Below are positions 18,630 to 26,727 of a stretch of 54,237 nt of DNA, piece by piece (position 1 is the first letter of the stretch; every line of letters begins with the position of its first letter). Made by a program: the position numbers and the translations under genes. The stretch covers positions 1-54,237 of the forward strand of contig JAATGP010000027.1 in the NCBI GenBank assembly GCA_015654635.1, written 5' to 3'. A model generated the notes under the pieces. It had not been told where the DNA came from, ran no database searches, and saw nothing but the letters and a program-made list of their open reading frames with translations. The stretch is from Alphaproteobacteria bacterium. Its GTDB lineage: Bacteria; Pseudomonadota; Alphaproteobacteria; Micropepsales; Micropepsaceae.

Positions 18630-19154
18630 CTATGGCGCATCCGCTATAAAATCCTGGTTCGACAACGTCACCTTGGTGTGATTGTCATCGACTTGGATTT
18701 CGCTGAAGAGATAGCCGCCTTTGCTGTCAGCGCCCATATAAGGGATGGTGGACGGCTCAGTCCAGGTGATGCGTGTCACCGCGATCCAATTGAGGGCCGG
18801 AATACCGTCGAACGAAAATTTGCCGGCACCGTCGCACATCGTTTTGTGATCGTATTTGTGTTCTTGGCGATTGTAATTGGGCGGATAGCCCTTGCCGGTC
18901 GCGAGGATCTGTTCCAGCTCGGTATTATAGCCTACGGCTGGCACCAGCGAGACGGTTTCGCCCGCGCATGTGATGACTTGGCCGCTTGGCAGTTTGAAGA
19001 AGGCTTGACCCGTGACGCTATAGGGTCCGCTCTTGTTCCAGGTCGAAAAATCGCCGTCAAAGAAAGGGGTCAAAATCTGCGCGGGCGGCTCGCTGGCACA
19101 GCCCGTGACAACAAGAAGACTGAAGACAGCCAAAATACGATGGGGAAAAGGCAT
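18630..19154 (-). CDS. Putative lipoprotein of unknown function
   Basis: A 174-residue protein. The ATG at 19154 gives a short basic N-terminus, a hydrophobic stretch and a lipobox (LVVTGC), so it should be lipidated at Cys19 and membrane-anchored. The open frame continues 14 codons upstream, but that would spoil the signal. The mature part has Cys residues in CAGETVSLVP and TMCDGAGKFSF and a Tyr/Trp-rich C-terminal half. I do not recognise the family. It is followed by a small exported protein gene upstream on the same strand. Confidence 0.7.
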   Translation of the reverse strand: MPFPHRILAVFSLLVVTGCASEPPAQILTPFFDGDFSTWNKSGPYSVTGQAFFKLPSGQVITCAGETVSLVPAVGYNTELEQILATGKGYPPNYNRQEHKYDHKTMCDGAGKFSFDGIPALNWIAVTRITWTEPSTIPYMGADSKGGYLFSEIQVDDNHTKVTLSNQDFIADAP

Positions 19155-19260
19155 GGCAGCACTCGCGCGAACATCGGCGCCAATTTGCGCTGCCATGGTA
19201 AGCGGAGTCTTAATTCTGCCGACCCGGCCTCAACCGTTATGTATTCGTCTGTAATAGGAG

Positions 19261-19279
19261 GCCCGGCAAGGCGCCGGGC
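19261..19279. terminator. Hairpin downstream of the small exported protein gene
   Basis: A GCCCGGC / GCCGGGC 7-bp stem with a 5-nt loop lies 30 bp beyond the stop of the minus-strand gene at 19311. No clear U-tract follows, so termination strength is uncertain. Confidence 0.4.
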
Positions 19280-19310
19280 TCAGCCCATTGCAGGATCGGC
19301 TTGCTGCGCC

Positions 19311-19634
19311 TTAACGGTCATCGGGACCATATTCGCCGCGCGGACCGGGACCATAATTCGGCGCTGGCGGGGGCGGCGGGCTGTCATAGCGGTCGTAATC
19401 GCGCTCGCGGTCATGGTTAGAGGCCAGGATTGCCGTCAGCGCGATCAGACCGACTCCAACCGCGATGGCCGTGCCCGCACCATCGCCGTGATGGTGCCAG
19501 TCCCGGTCATGACCCCAGCCATAACCGCGGTCGTAACGTTCGTGCTGGCGGCCACCGCGATCGAAATGTTCAGCCTGGGCGGCGGTGGCACCGATGAGGC
19601 TAAGGGCGAGGGCGGCACTTAAGAGGCGTTTCAT
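19311..19634 (-). CDS. Small exported protein, His/Tyr/Asp-rich
   Basis: A 107-residue protein from the ATG at 19634: a signal peptide (MKRLLSAALALSLIGATAAQA), a His/Asp/Arg/Tyr-rich segment (YGWGHDRDWHHHGDGAG), a hydrophobic Gly-rich stretch (AIAVGVGLIALTAILA), then a Pro-rich tail. This composition is common in small alphaproteobacterial envelope proteins; the His-rich part could bind metal, which is inference only. No family was recognised. Confidence 0.65.
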   Translation of the reverse strand: MKRLLSAALALSLIGATAAQAEHFDRGGRQHERYDRGYGWGHDRDWHHHGDGAGTAIAVGVGLIALTAILASNHDRERDYDRYDSPPPPPAPNYGPGPRGEYGPDDR

Positions 19635-19855
19635 GATGAGGGCTCCTTCCCCAAAATAGCGTGGGGGGGACACTGGACCTTTCTGTCTGAACGCAAACTG
19701 GGCCGGGCGTTTAGCTGAGGTTCATCGCAGTGGCGAAATCGTGTCGGGGGTGCAAATTGGTCCTAGTCGCTAAAATCTATCAAAAAAACGCTGCAAATTG
19801 TGCCATATACTATCGGCATAGAGGGGGCGCACAGGCGCCGTTTGGAGGGGGTATC

Positions 19856-20431
19856 ATGAGTGAAGACAAAACCGGGGCGGCCGAAGGCCATCACCATTAT
19901 CGTCCGGACGTCGAGGTCGAACGCATCGAAACGGTTTCGAGCACCACCACACCGTGGACGGTGCGGTTGATCTTCGGCATTTTGGGCATTGTGTTGCTGG
20001 CCACCGCCTTGGCCGCCTGGCAGTTCCGCGGCCTTTTCAGTGAGCACATCACCCAGGCCTTGCCCTATATCATCACTGGCCTTGGTGTTCTGGGCATTGG
20101 CGCTATTGTCGAATCCATCACCACCGAGATTTGGCTCGCGCTGATCGCGGGTGTGGTTGCGCTCGTCGTGACCTTCCTGATCGTCGGACGTTCGCAGCTC
20201 ATCCCGACAGAAGGCTCGGCGCTGTTCGTCGTCGACCGTTTCACCAGCGCAGTGCAGTTCTGCACGCAAGATGGTTGCAAGCCGCTGCCGCAAGTGGCCG
20301 AACTGCCCAAGCCCGCACCGGTCGTCTTGCCGCCGGAGCCATCGCCTGTTGCACCGCCCGCGGCTGTTGTTGTGCCGCCGCCTGCACCGGTTATTGCTCC
20401 TCCACCCGCCAAAGCGGCGCCCAAAAAATAA
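19856..20431 (+). CDS. Membrane protein with Pro-rich C-terminal tail
   Basis: A 191-residue protein. The ATG at 19856 follows a strong GGAGGGGG site; the open frame runs further upstream but lacks one there. A hydrophilic N-terminus (residues 1-38) leads to three likely membrane segments (LIFGILGIVLLATALAAW; YIITGLGVLGIGAIV; LALIAGVVALVVTFLIV). A segment with two Cys residues (VQFCTQDGCKPLP) follows, then a Pro/Ala/Val-rich tail that ends with lysines. The function is unknown. It is followed by a strong terminator. Confidence 0.7.
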   Translation: MSEDKTGAAEGHHHYRPDVEVERIETVSSTTTPWTVRLIFGILGIVLLATALAAWQFRGLFSEHITQALPYIITGLGVLGIGAIVESITTEIWLALIAGVVALVVTFLIVGRSQLIPTEGSALFVVDRFTSAVQFCTQDGCKPLPQVAELPKPAPVVLPPEPSPVAPPAAVVVPPPAPVIAPPPAKAAPKK

Positions 20432-20472
20432 GCCATAATGCCATTTCAGGCGGTCTCTCCGTCTTGTCCATC

Positions 20473-20508
20473 CGGCTCGCGGCCGTTTTGTCCGCGAGCC
20501 GTTTTTTT
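20473..20508 (+). terminator. Strong intrinsic terminator
   Basis: A perfect 10-bp GC-rich stem, CGGCTCGCGG (20473-20482) / CCGCGAGCCG (20492-20501), with a 9-nt loop, is followed directly by seven T residues. It ends the transcript of the membrane protein gene at 19856. Confidence 0.92.
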
Positions 20509-20685
20509 GTCTTGCACGATTGCCTGCTGTCCGGACAAAACGTGACTGTTTGCAGCATCTTAAACTCGTAAGCATCACATCACTGTGCGGTTGAGAGAGA
20601 AGTGCAGGTCTGCAGCACCTCCGAATTGCCTTGCGTGCATGCGCCATCGGCGCCACCATAACGCGCGTTTTGGGAGCAGAGGCAG

Positions 20686-20988
20686 ATGCCAGTCTATCGC
20701 CTTACACCCATGAAAGGCACGGAGCGCCATCCGCTTTGGCGGGCTTCATCGATGCGGCCTAATTGTCTGTGGGTCCGCGCCAAGGATGAAGTCGATGCAC
20801 GGTGCTTGGTGGCAATGGCCACCACGGTGCAGCGCGCGCAAAATCAGGCTGGCCAGGGTGCGCCTTGGAAGGAAGCCAATCTGGTCGCCTGCGAATATGA
20901 CGACAGCCGGGATGTGGCGGCCGGAATCATCTATGTCTGCCGTGAGGCTGCCGCTTACAGTGGTGAGCAAAGCTACAGCGTTCAGTAA
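20686..20988 (+). CDS. Conserved small protein of unknown function
   Basis: A 100-residue soluble protein starting MPVYRLTPMKGTERHPLWRA, with a Trp/Arg segment (NCLWVRAKDEVDARCLVAMA) and a C-terminal CEYDDSRDVAAGIIYVCRE stretch. It looks like a compact alpha/beta domain; no catalytic motif is seen and I do not recognise the family. Monocistronic, and its last 7 bp overlap the 3' end of the convergent moeA, which suggests a compact, conserved arrangement. Confidence 0.65.
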   Translation: MPVYRLTPMKGTERHPLWRASSMRPNCLWVRAKDEVDARCLVAMATTVQRAQNQAGQGAPWKEANLVACEYDDSRDVAAGIIYVCREAAAYSGEQSYSVQ

Positions 20989-22196
20989 CCGTCGAGCGGG
21001 ATGATATCGAGGCGGTCGCCATCGCGGGCGGCCTCTGCACCTGGCCTGCGAACGACCAGAGCATCGGCCTGCACCAGCACCGAGAGCATCGATGAATCCT
21101 GAGCCAGGAAAGGCTCGGCCCACATCTCGCCATCCTCAAAGCTGAGGCGGGCGCGCAGATAAGCTTGACGGCTGTCATTGATCGGCAGCGCGCCTTTCAG
21201 CCTTGCCGTGGTTGTGCGGCAACCGCATTTGAGCTTTTGCGGCAGGCTGCAGGTGTGCTGCGCCGTGCCAAGCATGGCGTCAACGGCTGGCCTGAGGAAC
21301 AGGATAGCGCAGACCAGGGCCGACACGGGATTGCCGGGAAGCCCCAAAATAGGTGTGCCGCCAAGCCGTCCAAACAGCAGCGGCTTGCCGGGCCGCATCG
21401 CCACTTTCCAAAAATCCAGTTCGAAATCGGTGCTGCCGAGCGCCTTTTGCACCAAATCGTGATCGCCGACCGAAGCCCCGCCCAAAGTCACGACGAGTTC
21501 GGCATTGGCATCGGCGATGGTGGCGATCTCGTGGGCGGTATCGGGCAGGATACCGAAATCGCAAGGCGCGCCGCCCCAATTTGTAATCATCGCTGACAAT
21601 CCGTAGCCGGTCGAAGCGGTGATGCCGCCGGGTTTGCGCGGCTCGCCAGGCGCCGACAGTTCATCGCCCACAGAGGCGATGGCAACGCGCGGGCGGCGCC
21701 GCACTTTGACTTGCGTCACGTCACCAGCGGCGAGCAGGGCCATGTCGCGCGAATTGATCCGTTTGCCTGCGGGCAATAGCACCGTGCCTTGCTTGAAATC
21801 GAGCCCCGCCGGACGGACATAATCGGGCTCAAGCGCCGAGCGATTGAAGTAGATGTTGTCGCCTTCGCGGTCCACTTCTTCTTGAATCACCACCGCATCG
21901 GCGCCTTCCGGCACCATGCCGCCCGTGAAAATCCGCACCGCTTCACCGGCGGCAACCTTGCCGCTGAAGGGATGGCCGGCGGGGACCGAGCCGATGATAC
22001 GGCGGGGCACATCGCCGTCTTCGGCGCGCACGGCATAACCGTCCATTGCGGAGGAGGTGAATGGCGGCTGGTCGTACTTGGCCGTCACATCCTCAGCCAA
22101 AACGCGACCGACCAGATGGGCAAGGTCCATGGTCTCGCAATCGATCGGGCTAAAGGCCGACGTGATGCGGCGCTGGGCTTCTTCAACGCTGATCAT
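20982..22196 (-). CDS. moeA: MoeA, molybdopterin molybdotransferase
   Basis: A 404-residue protein with all four MoeA domains. Diagnostic motifs are [30 protein letters not shown], the MPT-binding [18 protein letters not shown], and [16 protein letters not shown]. It inserts molybdate into adenylylated molybdopterin to give active molybdenum cofactor, in the cytoplasm. Its ATG overlaps the moaC stop by 4 bp, so the two are co-translated from one transcript that probably continues from trpGDC. Confidence 0.96.
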   Translation of the reverse strand: MISVEEAQRRITSAFSPIDCETMDLAHLVGRVLAEDVTAKYDQPPFTSSAMDGYAVRAEDGDVPRRIIGSVPAGHPFSGKVAAGEAVRIFTGGMVPEGADAVVIQEEVDREGDNIYFNRSALEPDYVRPAGLDFKQGTVLLPAGKRINSRDMALLAAGDVTQVKVRRRPRVAIASVGDELSAPGEPRKPGGITASTGYGLSAMITNWGGAPCDFGILPDTAHEIATIADANAELVVTLGGASVGDHDLVQKALGSTDFELDFWKVAMRPGKPLLFGRLGGTPILGLPGNPVSALVCAILFLRPAVDAMLGTAQHTCSLPQKLKCGCRTTTARLKGALPINDSRQAYLRARLSFEDGEMWAEPFLAQDSSMLSVLVQADALVVRRPGAEAARDGDRLDIIPLDGY

Positions 22197-22960
22197 CGGA
22201 ACATATCCTCCGGGCGCACCCGCGCTGCGCGCGCGAGTTTTTGAATGGCATCATCGGTCAGGTTTCGCAGCCGCCCCGTCAGAAAGGCGTAGAGCTGCGA
22301 CGCGGGGATGCCCGCCGTCTTGGCCCATTCCGTGGCGCGCAGATTGTGGCTGGTCATGAAGGTACGGAACGCTTCGCGCTTGGCATCAGGAGCTGCGATG
22401 GCCGGGGCCGCGCCTGGATCCATCAGCGTTGTGGGGCGGCCTCGCGACGCCGCCGAAGGCAGCTTGCGCGCGGAGCGATATGGCGCCGCTGCGGTGAAGC
22501 TGCCGCTTTTGCCGCCGGATTTGGCCAGCAGCCGCAGGCCTTCGATGACGGCACCCTTGTCGATGGCCTTGGTCATATCGTAGATGGTCAGCGCCGCAAT
22601 CGAGGCGGCTGTCAAAGCCTCCATCTCCACCCCGGTGCGCGCGATGGTTTTGACCGTCGCTTCAATGCGGATGGCGTTCTTCTCAGGCAGGGGTTCAAAA
22701 GCGATCTCGGCCTTACTGAGCGGCAAGGCGTGACACAGCGGGATCAACTCGCTGGTCTTCTTGGCCGCCATGATGCCGGCGATCCGCGCCGCGGCCAAGA
22801 CGTCACCTTTGGGCGCTTCGCCCGCGGCAATAGCCTCGAAGGCCTCCGGCGACAGTACGATCAGGGCTTCGGCCGTGGCTTCGCGCTCGGTCGTATCTTT
22901 GCCCGAAACGTCCACCATGCGGGCTGCGCCGCTTTCGTCGAGATGGCTAAGATTGTTCAT
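22193..22960 (-). CDS. moaC: MoaC with a C-terminal helix-turn-helix extension
   Basis: A 255-residue protein; ordinary MoaC is about 160. Residues 1-157 are a complete Moa[26 protein letters not shown], and [21 protein letters not shown]. It makes cyclic pyranopterin monophosphate in molybdopterin synthesis. After a basic, Pro/Ala-rich linker, residues about 190-255 form a putative [37 protein letters not shown] and a final helix ending RPEDMFR. Such a domain may bind DNA and control its own operon. The reading frame is continuous, so it is not a frameshift artefact. Confidence 0.88.
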   Translation of the reverse strand: MNNLSHLDESGAARMVDVSGKDTTEREATAEALIVLSPEAFEAIAAGEAPKGDVLAAARIAGIMAAKKTSELIPLCHALPLSKAEIAFEPLPEKNAIRIEATVKTIARTGVEMEALTAASIAALTIYDMTKAIDKGAVIEGLRLLAKSGGKSGSFTAAAPYRSARKLPSAASRGRPTTLMDPGAAPAIAAPDAKREAFRTFMTSHNLRATEWAKTAGIPASQLYAFLTGRLRNLTDDAIQKLARAARVRPEDMFR

Positions 22961-23017
22961 CGGTTTATAGTTTTGGCTCCCCGCCGGGACGGACTATCTA
23001 CCAGGACGTGGCCCCGA

Positions 23018-23809
23018 TCAACGAGGGCCGATAAGACTGCGGGTGGCGGCGGCCACGTCTTCCTGGCGCATCAAGGTCTCGCCGATCAGAAAGGTGGAGA
23101 CGCCGCTGGCCTTCAGCCGATCCAACTCCGCGCGGCTGGCAAGGCCGCTTTCGGCAATGACCAGCTTGTCGGAGGGGATACGGGGCGCCAGCCGCTCGGT
23201 CACCGCGATGTCGGTGACAAACGTCTTGAGGTCGCGATTGTTGATGCCGATCATCAGGGCACCCAGCGCCAAGGCGCGGTCAAGCTCGGCCTCGTTATGC
23301 ACTTCCATCAGCGCATCCATACCATAGGCGGCGGCGGCCTTATAAAGCTCGGTCGCGAGGGTGTCGTCCACCATCGCCAGGATAATGAGGATGGCATCGG
23401 CCCCCCAAGCGCGCGCTTCGGCCACCTGATAGGTATCGAGCATGAAATCCTTGCGTAGCACCGGTAAATCCACCACCTCGCGCGCGGCGAAGAGAAATTC
23501 CGGCGCGCCCTGGAAAGAGGGTGTATCGGTTAAGACGGAGAGACAGGTGGCGCCGCCTGCCGCATAGGCTTGGGCCAGCGCCGGCGGATCGAAATCGGTA
23601 CGGATAAGGCCTTTGGAGGGGCTTGCCTTCTTGATTTCGGCAATGAGCCCAAAGCGGCGCTCGACGCGGGCTGTTACCAAGGCCGATTTGAAGGGCCGAA
23701 CCGGATCGGCAGCGCGGGCGCAGGTTTCGATTTCCGCCTGCGAGACAAGCGCTTTGGCGCGGGCCACTTCCTCGCGCTTATAACCCGCGATGGTATCGAG
23801 GATGTTCAT
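23018..23809 (-). CDS. trpC: Indole-3-glycerol-phosphate synthase
   Basis: A 263-residue TIM-barrel enzyme. Motifs are [18 protein letters not shown] (catalytic Lys region), [24 protein letters not shown] and the phosphate-binding [11 protein letters not shown]. It closes the indole ring from CdRP in tryptophan biosynthesis. Its ATG overlaps the trpD stop (ATGA, 23806-23809). The next gene, moaC, begins 57 bp downstream, so molybdenum cofactor genes may share the transcript. Confidence 0.96.
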   Translation of the reverse strand: MNILDTIAGYKREEVARAKALVSQAEIETCARAADPVRPFKSALVTARVERRFGLIAEIKKASPSKGLIRTDFDPPALAQAYAAGGATCLSVLTDTPSFQGAPEFLFAAREVVDLPVLRKDFMLDTYQVAEARAWGADAILIILAMVDDTLATELYKAAAAYGMDALMEVHNEAELDRALALGALMIGINNRDLKTFVTDIAVTERLAPRIPSDKLVIAESGLASRAELDRLKASGVSTFLIGETLMRQEDVAAATRSLIGPR

Positions 23810-24831
23810 GCCAACGCTCCATGCGATACCGCAATCAAAGTCTTCAGCACCGCTTTGGCGCCGCCGCTGTCGATGGCTTTGGCGGCCATGTCGGCACCGG
23901 CGCGCAGATCCTCAGCCTTATCTGCCACGATCAGCGCCGCGGCGGCGTTGAGCAGCACGATATCGCGGTAAGCTCCTCGCTCGCCATCAAGCAGACGTGT
24001 CAGTGCCGCAGCATTTTGAAGCGCATCACCACCTTTGACCTCTGCCAGCGGCCAGCGGGGCAGGCCGGCATCTTCCGGGCTCACATCTTTGAGCATAATG
24101 CGCCCATGCTCCAGCACCGCCACATGGGTGACATCGGAAATGCTGAGTTCGTCGAGCCCGTCATGGCCATGCACCACCCACGCCTTTTCCGCTCCCAGCG
24201 TGGCCAGCACTTCGGCCACCGGCTGCAGCCATTCCAGCGCATAGACGCCGAGCAGCTGGCGCTTGACGCCTGCCGGGTTCGACAACGGTCCTAAGAGATT
24301 GAAGATGGTGCGAAAGCCCAGCGCGCGGCGTACCGGCGTCACGTGCTTCATTGCCGGGTGGAAACCCTGCGCAAAAAGAAAACACACGCCGCTCTTGTCG
24401 ATACAGAGGCTGGCGATTTCGGGTGTGACCTCGACCTTGACGCCGAGGGCCTCCAGAACATCCGCCGCGCCGGTGCGTGAGGACATATTGCGGTTGCCGT
24501 GCTTGGCAATGGGAACGCCGCAAGCCGCCGCCACAAAACAGGCCGCGCTCGAAATATTCAGCGTAGACAGACCATCGCCGCCGGTGCCGACCAGATCGAT
24601 GGCATTGGCGGGCGCTTGCACTCTTTTCATGGCTGCCCGCATCGCCGTCACCGCGCCAGTGATCTCCGGCACGGTCGGCTTGCGGACGGCCAGTGCGGTG
24701 AGAAATCCGGCCATTTGTGCTTCGCCGATCTCACCCGCCATGATGGCGGAGAAGGCCTCGGCAGCGGCATCCGCATCCAGCGTCTCGCCGGCGGCGATCC
24801 GCTTCAGCAAGAGCGTGAAAGGCGTGCTCAT
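23806..24831 (-). CDS. trpD: Anthranilate phosphoribosyltransferase
   Basis: A 341-residue enzyme with the PRPP-binding [39 protein letters not shown], and the C-terminal dimer and substrate regions. It transfers phosphoribose from PRPP to anthranilate. The open frame runs 55 codons further upstream inside trpG, but the ATG at 24831 ([16 protein letters not shown]) gives the normal N-terminus and overlaps the trpG stop by 4 bp. It is a stand-alone enzyme, not fused to TrpG. Confidence 0.96.
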   Translation of the reverse strand: MSTPFTLLLKRIAAGETLDADAAAEAFSAIMAGEIGEAQMAGFLTALAVRKPTVPEITGAVTAMRAAMKRVQAPANAIDLVGTGGDGLSTLNISSAACFVAAACGVPIAKHGNRNMSSRTGAADVLEALGVKVEVTPEIASLCIDKSGVCFLFAQGFHPAMKHVTPVRRALGFRTIFNLLGPLSNPAGVKRQLLGVYALEWLQPVAEVLATLGAEKAWVVHGHDGLDELSISDVTHVAVLEHGRIMLKDVSPEDAGLPRWPLAEVKGGDALQNAAALTRLLDGERGAYRDIVLLNAAAALIVADKAEDLRAGADMAAKAIDSGGAKAVLKTLIAVSHGALA

Positions 24832-25412
24832 AGCATTTCCGGCACGCGGGCCAGCCTCAGGAAATTCTGCAACAGGGCGTGGCCGTTCTCCGAGGCGATG
24901 CTTTCGGGATGAAACTGAACGCCATGCACCGGATGGGTCTTGTGCATCACGCCCATGATAACGCCGTCTTCGGAATGGGCTGTGACTTCCAAGCAATCGG
25001 GCATGCTTTCAGGGGCGATGGTCAGCGAGTGATAGCGCGTCGCCACGAAATCGTTGTTGAGGCCGCGGAAAACGCTGCGGCCATTGTGATGGATGCGTGA
25101 GAGCTTGCCATGCATCGGGGCCGGGGCGCGCACGACCTTGCCGCCATAGACCTGGCCAATGGCTTGATGGCCGAGGCAGACGCCCAGAATCGGCATGCTG
25201 CCCGCCGCCTGCTCGATCAGCGCGCAGCAAATACCCGCCTCATTGGGGGTGCAGGGGCCGGGCGACAGCACGATCGCTTCCGGTTTCAGGGCGAGCGCCT
25301 GACTGGCGGTCATTTCATCATTGCGCTTGACCACGACATCCGCCCCGAGCTGCCCCAGGTAGTGAAAGAGGTTGTACGTGAAGCTGTCGTAGTTATCGAT
25401 CAGAAGGATCAT
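24828..25412 (-). CDS. trpG: Anthranilate synthase glutamine amidotransferase subunit
   Basis: A 194-residue class I glutaminase. MILLIDNYDSFTYNL starts the protein, the nucleophile Cys is in GVCLGHQAIGQ, and the catalytic His and Glu are in GVQFHPESI. It supplies ammonia to TrpE, whose gene is not in the window, and may also serve PabB. The ATG at 25412 is chosen over the one at 25421 because it matches family N-termini and coincides with the predicted transcription start. It heads the trpGDC operon. Confidence 0.95.
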   Translation of the reverse strand: MILLIDNYDSFTYNLFHYLGQLGADVVVKRNDEMTASQALALKPEAIVLSPGPCTPNEAGICCALIEQAAGSMPILGVCLGHQAIGQVYGGKVVRAPAPMHGKLSRIHHNGRSVFRGLNNDFVATRYHSLTIAPESMPDCLEVTAHSEDGVIMGVMHKTHPVHGVQFHPESIASENGHALLQNFLRLARVPEML

Positions 25413-25446
25413 AGAGAACATAACCTATTGATTTTATTAGCGTCAA
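25411..25446 (-). promoter_or_regulatory. Predicted trpGDC promoter giving a leaderless mRNA
   Basis: On the minus strand, TTGACG (25446-25441), a 17-bp spacer and TTATGT (25423-25418) make a good sigma-70-type promoter. Transcription would begin at about 25412-25410, which is the trpG start codon, so the mRNA would have no 5' leader. Predicted from sequence only. Confidence 0.5.
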
Positions 25447-25699
25447 AAGAGAACGTTTCAGAACGGGGCCCCCTTTGTGGCCCTTTTTTTGGGGCGATGG
25501 GCAGAACAAAACCCGATTTCGGCGGCCATCCAGTCCATCCAATGGCCGTTCGCGACCATTTTCGCGGAATTGTGGTCGGAAGGGAAGGCGCGTCTTTGGG
25601 GGCGGTTGCCATGTCCGCCACGGGGCCGGGGTCAGAGGCCCCGAGGCGGTGAATTAGAGAAAACGGTGGCGACTAAGCGGGACGGCTTGGCTCGGTGTT
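25413..25699. other. Intergenic region upstream of trpG
   Basis: It holds the trpG promoter, a plus-strand hairpin with a T7 tract at 25466-25490, and a second GC-rich hairpin, GGGGCC/GGCCCC, at about 25624-25644. Short open frames exist, but none looks like a gene. trpE is not present. Confidence 0.5.
25466..25490 (+). terminator. Orphan plus-strand terminator near trpG
   Basis: The stem GGGCC (25466-25470) / GGCCC (25479-25483) is followed by seven T residues. It points rightward, but the only gene to its left is trpG on the opposite strand, so it may terminate antisense transcription or be left over from a lost gene. Confidence 0.55.
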
Positions 25700-26077
25700 T
25701 TGGGGCGGGATCAGGGCCAGGAGCGATTCGACGACGATCAGCCGGCGTCGCCCGATATCGTAACCGTAGTCGCAACGCTGAAAATTCCTGAAGCCGACGC
25801 GCTTCTGAACGCGCGTGTCACGGCGGCGGGATCCTTCGATCACACCTATGACCCGGCCAGCAACGATCCCTCGAATGAGACACGCGGCAGCTACACGCTG
25901 CTCGATCTCTATGCCACCTGGGCCCCGCGCGACGTGCTCGGTGGTGCGCTCAATGGTCTGCGGAGCGATATCGGTGTCGATAACGTGACGGACGTCGATT
26001 ACCAACCTTACGCCGCAGGGGTGAGCGCACCCGGTCGCAATGTGAAGCTTCGGGTCAGCTACAGCCGGGGTTGGTGA
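25700..26077 (+). pseudogene. Remnant: C-terminus of a heme/hemoglobin TonB-dependent receptor
   Basis: About 125 codons with the C-terminal barrel features of the heme-receptor family: SYTLLDLYATWAPRD, SDIGVDNVTDVDYQPY, and the closing segment SAPGRNVKLRVSYSRGW. A full receptor has 650-800 residues, and the plug and most of the barrel are missing. The first 20 or so codons do not look like receptor sequence, which marks the break point. The remnant directly precedes another heme-gene remnant, so a heme-uptake locus has decayed here. Confidence 0.75.
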
Positions 26078-26090
26078 GCCATGCCGGTAG

Positions 26091-26600
26091 GAACCGACAC
26101 GGTATTGCCGGTGGAGCGGCACGCGCGAGCGTAATTGCTACAATCAACTGGCCAAGACTGAGGCCGATTGTCTGGCCTTCGGCTCGGGCTCGGGCGGCCT
26201 CGTCGATGGCCGTCGCTATATGCTCGATGGCGATTGCGAAACCTATCAGCACCGCGTGGCGCAAGGTGAAAAGCCGATCGCCATGATGCTGGCGCCGCAG
26301 CCCTTCCATCGTATCCGCAATCTGGTGAGTGCGGGGCTGGAGGTTGGGCATCTCGATCTGGCGCGTCTGGAACAGGCTGCCGTCCCTGGTTTGGCAAAAG
26401 CGCTGTCACTGCTGATCGAGTAATGGGAAGGGGCGGGATTGGTCCGCCGTCGCGCAGGCAGCGTTCTGCTGACAACGGCGGGTTGGTTCTGGCACGGCAA
26501 CATCGGCGCCAGCTTGTATGCATTGATTGCTCTCTATTTGGGTGGGCTGCCCGCCGCCGGCGAGATCGGTGATCGTGAGCTCGAAGCCCTTTCGCAGTAA
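26091..26600 (+). pseudogene. Remnant: ChuW/HutW-type radical SAM heme enzyme
   Basis: The frame reads WSGTRERNCYNQL, then ADCLAFGSGSGG, GEKPIAMMLAPQPFHRI and LEVGHLDLARLEQ, as in the C-terminal half of ChuW/HutW (anaerobic heme-degrading radical SAM protein, related to HemN/HemW). An in-frame TAA at 26421-26423 interrupts it; the same frame then continues WEGAGLVRRRAG and TTAGWFWHGN to a final stop at about 26600. The N-terminal half with the radical SAM CxxxCxxC site is missing. The combination of truncation and nonsense codon makes it non-functional. Confidence 0.7.
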
Positions 26601-26654
26601 TCGTCCACCGCTGCCACGCTGCCCCACAAGTCGATCGTCGCAAACGGTACCACT

Positions 26655-26686
26655 ATATCGATTATGTTGATTGACTAGATCGATAT
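26655..26686. promoter_or_regulatory. Inverted repeat upstream of the TonB receptor gene
   Basis: Perfect 8-bp arms, ATATCGAT (26655-26662) and ATCGATAT (26679-26686), are separated by 16 bp and lie 42 bp before the receptor ATG. The geometry fits a dimeric regulator site, but the regulator is unknown. Confidence 0.35.
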
Positions 26687-26727
26687 TGCAAGGCTACCGT
26701 TACGGCGTTAAGCGAGTTGGGGATTTC

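Noticed and set aside
25451..25464. GAAC-N6-GAAC resembling a LexA box near trpG
   Set aside because: The spacing is 6 instead of 7, which does not fit the LexA consensus.
25458..25559. Possible Trp leader peptide upstream of trpG on the minus strand (frame containing HWMDWM)
   Set aside because: Only two scattered Trp codons, no T-tract after the following hairpin on this strand, and the better promoter lies downstream of it.
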